Origin: Arthrobacter sp. MMS18-M83 | Lineage (GTDB): Bacteria; Actinomycetota; Actinomycetes; Actinomycetales; Micrococcaceae | NCBI RefSeq assembly: GCF_026683955.1 | Contig: NZ_CP113343.1 | Coordinates: forward strand, 2,418,001-2,482,000 | Direction: 5' to 3' | DNA: 64,000 bases | In this document: in pieces, positions 62,757 through 64,000 of the stretch | How positions within the stretch are numbered: position 1 is the first letter of the stretch | Layout of the letters: every line of letters starts with the position of its first letter | Position numbers and translations under genes: made by a program | The notes under the pieces: model-generated | Database searches by the model: none | What the model saw: only the letters and a program-made list of their open reading frames with translations | What the model was told of the DNA's origin: nothing

Positions 62757-63007
62757 TTATTAACAATGTTGATAACCCTGTTGATACCGCGCCCCGACCA
62801 CTGCCAACAGTGAGGTTGTCCACACACCCCTGAATTACGAGCTTCTTATCCACATAACCACAGGCATGTTGGCGAAAGTTATCCACAGCTGTGGACGTTA
62901 ATCCCTAGGGGAATCCGCCGCCCCTGCCATCTCGCCCTACTCAGCCAATCCGCAAGAGAACTACATGGTTGTAAGTTACGCACACTGTGGATAACCCCTG
63001 TGGAAAA
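62757..63007. other. Cluster of DnaA-box sequences
   Basis: Consensus boxes TTATCCACA at 62846-62854 and 62879-62887 (plus) and 62986-62994 (minus, TGTGGATAA). Near-consensus TTGTCCACA is at 62816-62824 and TTTTCCACA (minus) at 62999-63007. Weaker ones are TTATCAACA (minus, 62767-62775), TTATTAACA (62757-62765) and ACGTCCACA (minus, 62890-62898). The interval 62716-63192 holds no gene. No dnaA, dnaN or rpmH is adjacent, so this is not the usual chromosomal origin setting. Confidence 0.75.
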
Positions 63008-63192
63008 CAACATGTCCAGGATCTTGACGGTCTTCGCGCACAGTCCTAGTCTTGTCATATTCAATGAACTAGTTGATAAACCGATTGCTTGAGTAACACG
63101 ATTGAAAAAGCAGCTAGTTGAAGAAGCAGACTGCTTGCGTGCTGCGGAAAGCCATCCGCGACGCTCGAGCCTGAGCCTGGCAGGGGAAACGC

Positions 63193-63609
63193 ATGCCGGA
63201 GACCGTGGGAACAGCGGTGCTGGATCCTGAAGACCAACTCAATAGGGCCTTCATGGCACTCGCCGATCCTGTGCGCCGCAGGATACTGGCGCGATTGGCC
63301 TTGGGCGACGCAACCGTCACTGAGATCGCCCAGCCATTCACCGTCACCCTCCAAGCCATTTCAAAGCATCTACAGGTGCTGGAAGGCGCCGGGCTCATCA
63401 CTAGGAGCAGGGAAGCGCAGCGCCGTCCCTGTCACCTGAACACCACGGCGCTGGGTCCCCTGGCCGAGTGGATCGAGAGCTACCGTCTTCAGGCCGAAGA
63501 GCATTTCGCCCGGCTGGACGAGCTATTGGCCAGTGAAACCCCGTTAGCCGGAGAGGCCACCACTGACTTGTCCGACGGGGACTATCCGGAAAAGGAGAAG
63601 GAACAATGA
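63193..63609 (+). CDS. ArsR-type winged-helix regulator
   Basis: A 138-aa regulator of the kind paired with AHSA1 proteins. The wHTH is FMALADPVRRRILARLALGDATVTEIAQPFTVTLQAISKHLQVLEGAGLITRSREAQRRPCHL (~20-82). There are no obvious metal-binding cysteine pairs (no ELCVCDL). Its stop overlaps the next start (ATGA). Upstream lies the DnaA-box-rich region, ~190 bp away. Confidence 0.9.
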   Translation: MPETVGTAVLDPEDQLNRAFMALADPVRRRILARLALGDATVTEIAQPFTVTLQAISKHLQVLEGAGLITRSREAQRRPCHLNTTALGPLAEWIESYRLQAEEHFARLDELLASETPLAGEATTDLSDGDYPEKEKEQ

Positions 63610-64000
63610 GCACCAACACAACAACCATTGACGTCACGGCCGGCACGCCGTTCATCGACACTAGCCGCGACTTCGACGCCGCACCAGATCGCGTGTTCCG
63701 CGCTTTCACGGATCCCGAACTTGTGGTCAAGTGGCTGGGCCCGCGGCGCCTGGAAATGCGCCTAGAGTCCTACGACGCGCGGACCGGCGGCAGCTACCGG
63801 TACGTACATTCGGACGGCGAAGGCAACGAGTTCGGCTTCCGCGGGGTCTTCCACGAAGTCCAGGAACCCTTGAGGATCATCCAGACCTTCGAATTCGACG
63901 GCGCCCCCGGTCAGGTCACCCTGGATACCACCAGATTCGAGGATCTCGGGGGCCGCACGCGCGTCGTGCAGCGCTCGGTGTTCCCCTCGATCGAGGCCCG
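63606..64000 (+). CDS. SRPBCC (AHSA1-type) protein, 3' end beyond window
   Basis: ATG 63606 gives MSTNTTTIDVTAGTPFIDTSRDFDAAPDRVFRAFTDPELVVKWLGPRRLEMRLESYDARTGGSYRYVHSD..., the START-like SRPBCC fold of the AHA1 C-domain type (FDAPxxxVFxAFTDPELxxxWxGP). It is coupled to the ArsR gene by ATGA. Such pairs are widespread; the ligand is a hydrophobic small molecule, unknown here. Cut by the window edge. Confidence 0.9.
   Translation, partial: MSTNTTTIDVTAGTPFIDTSRDFDAAPDRVFRAFTDPELVVKWLGPRRLEMRLESYDARTGGSYRYVHSDGEGNEFGFRGVFHEVQEPLRIIQTFEFDGAPGQVTLDTTRFEDLGGRTRVVQRSVFPSIEA

Noticed and set aside
62716..63192. Chromosomal origin oriC
   Set aside because: DnaA boxes are present, but dnaA, dnaN, rpmH and parAB are absent from both sides; recorded instead as a DnaA-box cluster.

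Overview
The window is high-GC actinobacterial chromosome, most likely Arthrobacter sensu lato (Arthrobacter, Paenarthrobacter or Pseudarthrobacter). The basis is gene content rather than a database match: CUT1 sugar importers without their own ATPase, the small PurS/PurQ/PurL system, a LytR_C protein overlapping a small partner gene, a fused PutA, stealth and DUF1206 proteins, and Tat-type sugar-binding lipoproteins. There is no phage, plasmid or CRISPR content.

Region 1 (1-12.9 kb) is a carbohydrate catabolic cluster. A ROK repressor (with a CynX-like MFS gene downstream) diverges from a long plus-strand operon. The operon holds three Gfo/Idh/MocA oxidoreductases (one frameshifted), a degenerate oxidoreductase-like partner, a binding protein with two permeases, two AP-endonuclease-fold isomerases and an MHS-family transporter. 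The mix resembles non-hydrolytic (oxidation/elimination) glycoside pathways such as levoglucosan degradation. Region 2 (12.9-30.2 kb) is mixed housekeeping and accessory: GNAT, FrnE-like DsbA, TetR, LytR_C, HAD, stealth sugar-phosphate transferase, metallophosphoesterase, glutathione peroxidase, M23 peptidase, MarR/DHA2 efflux pair, MpaB-like oxygenase, PutA with divergent LysR, and tRNA-Ser(GGA).

Region 3 (30.5-39.3 kb) is conserved core: SRP RNA (ffs), dnaX, recR, an ABC-2 exporter and lysC. Region 4 (39.3-49.4 kb) is accessory: two small paralogous proteins, an OhrR-like MarR, an SSI-type protease-inhibitor lipoprotein, a gene interrupted by an IS3-family element, a second broken SSI-like gene, a large secreted subtilase, a double-DUF1540 protein and a frameshifted secreted repeat protein. 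Region 5 (49.7-56.2 kb) is purSQL, DUF503, and a DUF1206 gene split by an IS1380-family element. Region 6 (56.2-64 kb) is an NgcEFG-like amino-sugar importer, several small enzymes, a non-coding region rich in DnaA-box sequences, and an ArsR/AHSA1 pair running off the end.

The most unusual signals are: (i) three intergenic arrays of a ~32-bp imperfect repeat that flips orientation inside each array (19983-20410, 43671-43906, 53054-53221); (ii) a ~250-bp cluster of DnaA boxes with no dnaA or dnaN nearby (62757-63007); (iii) a subtilase beside two subtilisin-inhibitor-like genes; (iv) two long hairpins with related arms (11343-11405, 14404-14460); (v) a perfect 16-bp GC-only hairpin between a binding-protein gene and its permeases. 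Both IS insertions are intact with 4-bp target duplications, and the interrupted host genes can be rejoined exactly. Three further genes carry single-base deletions in or next to short homopolymers; these may be real or may be sequencing errors.
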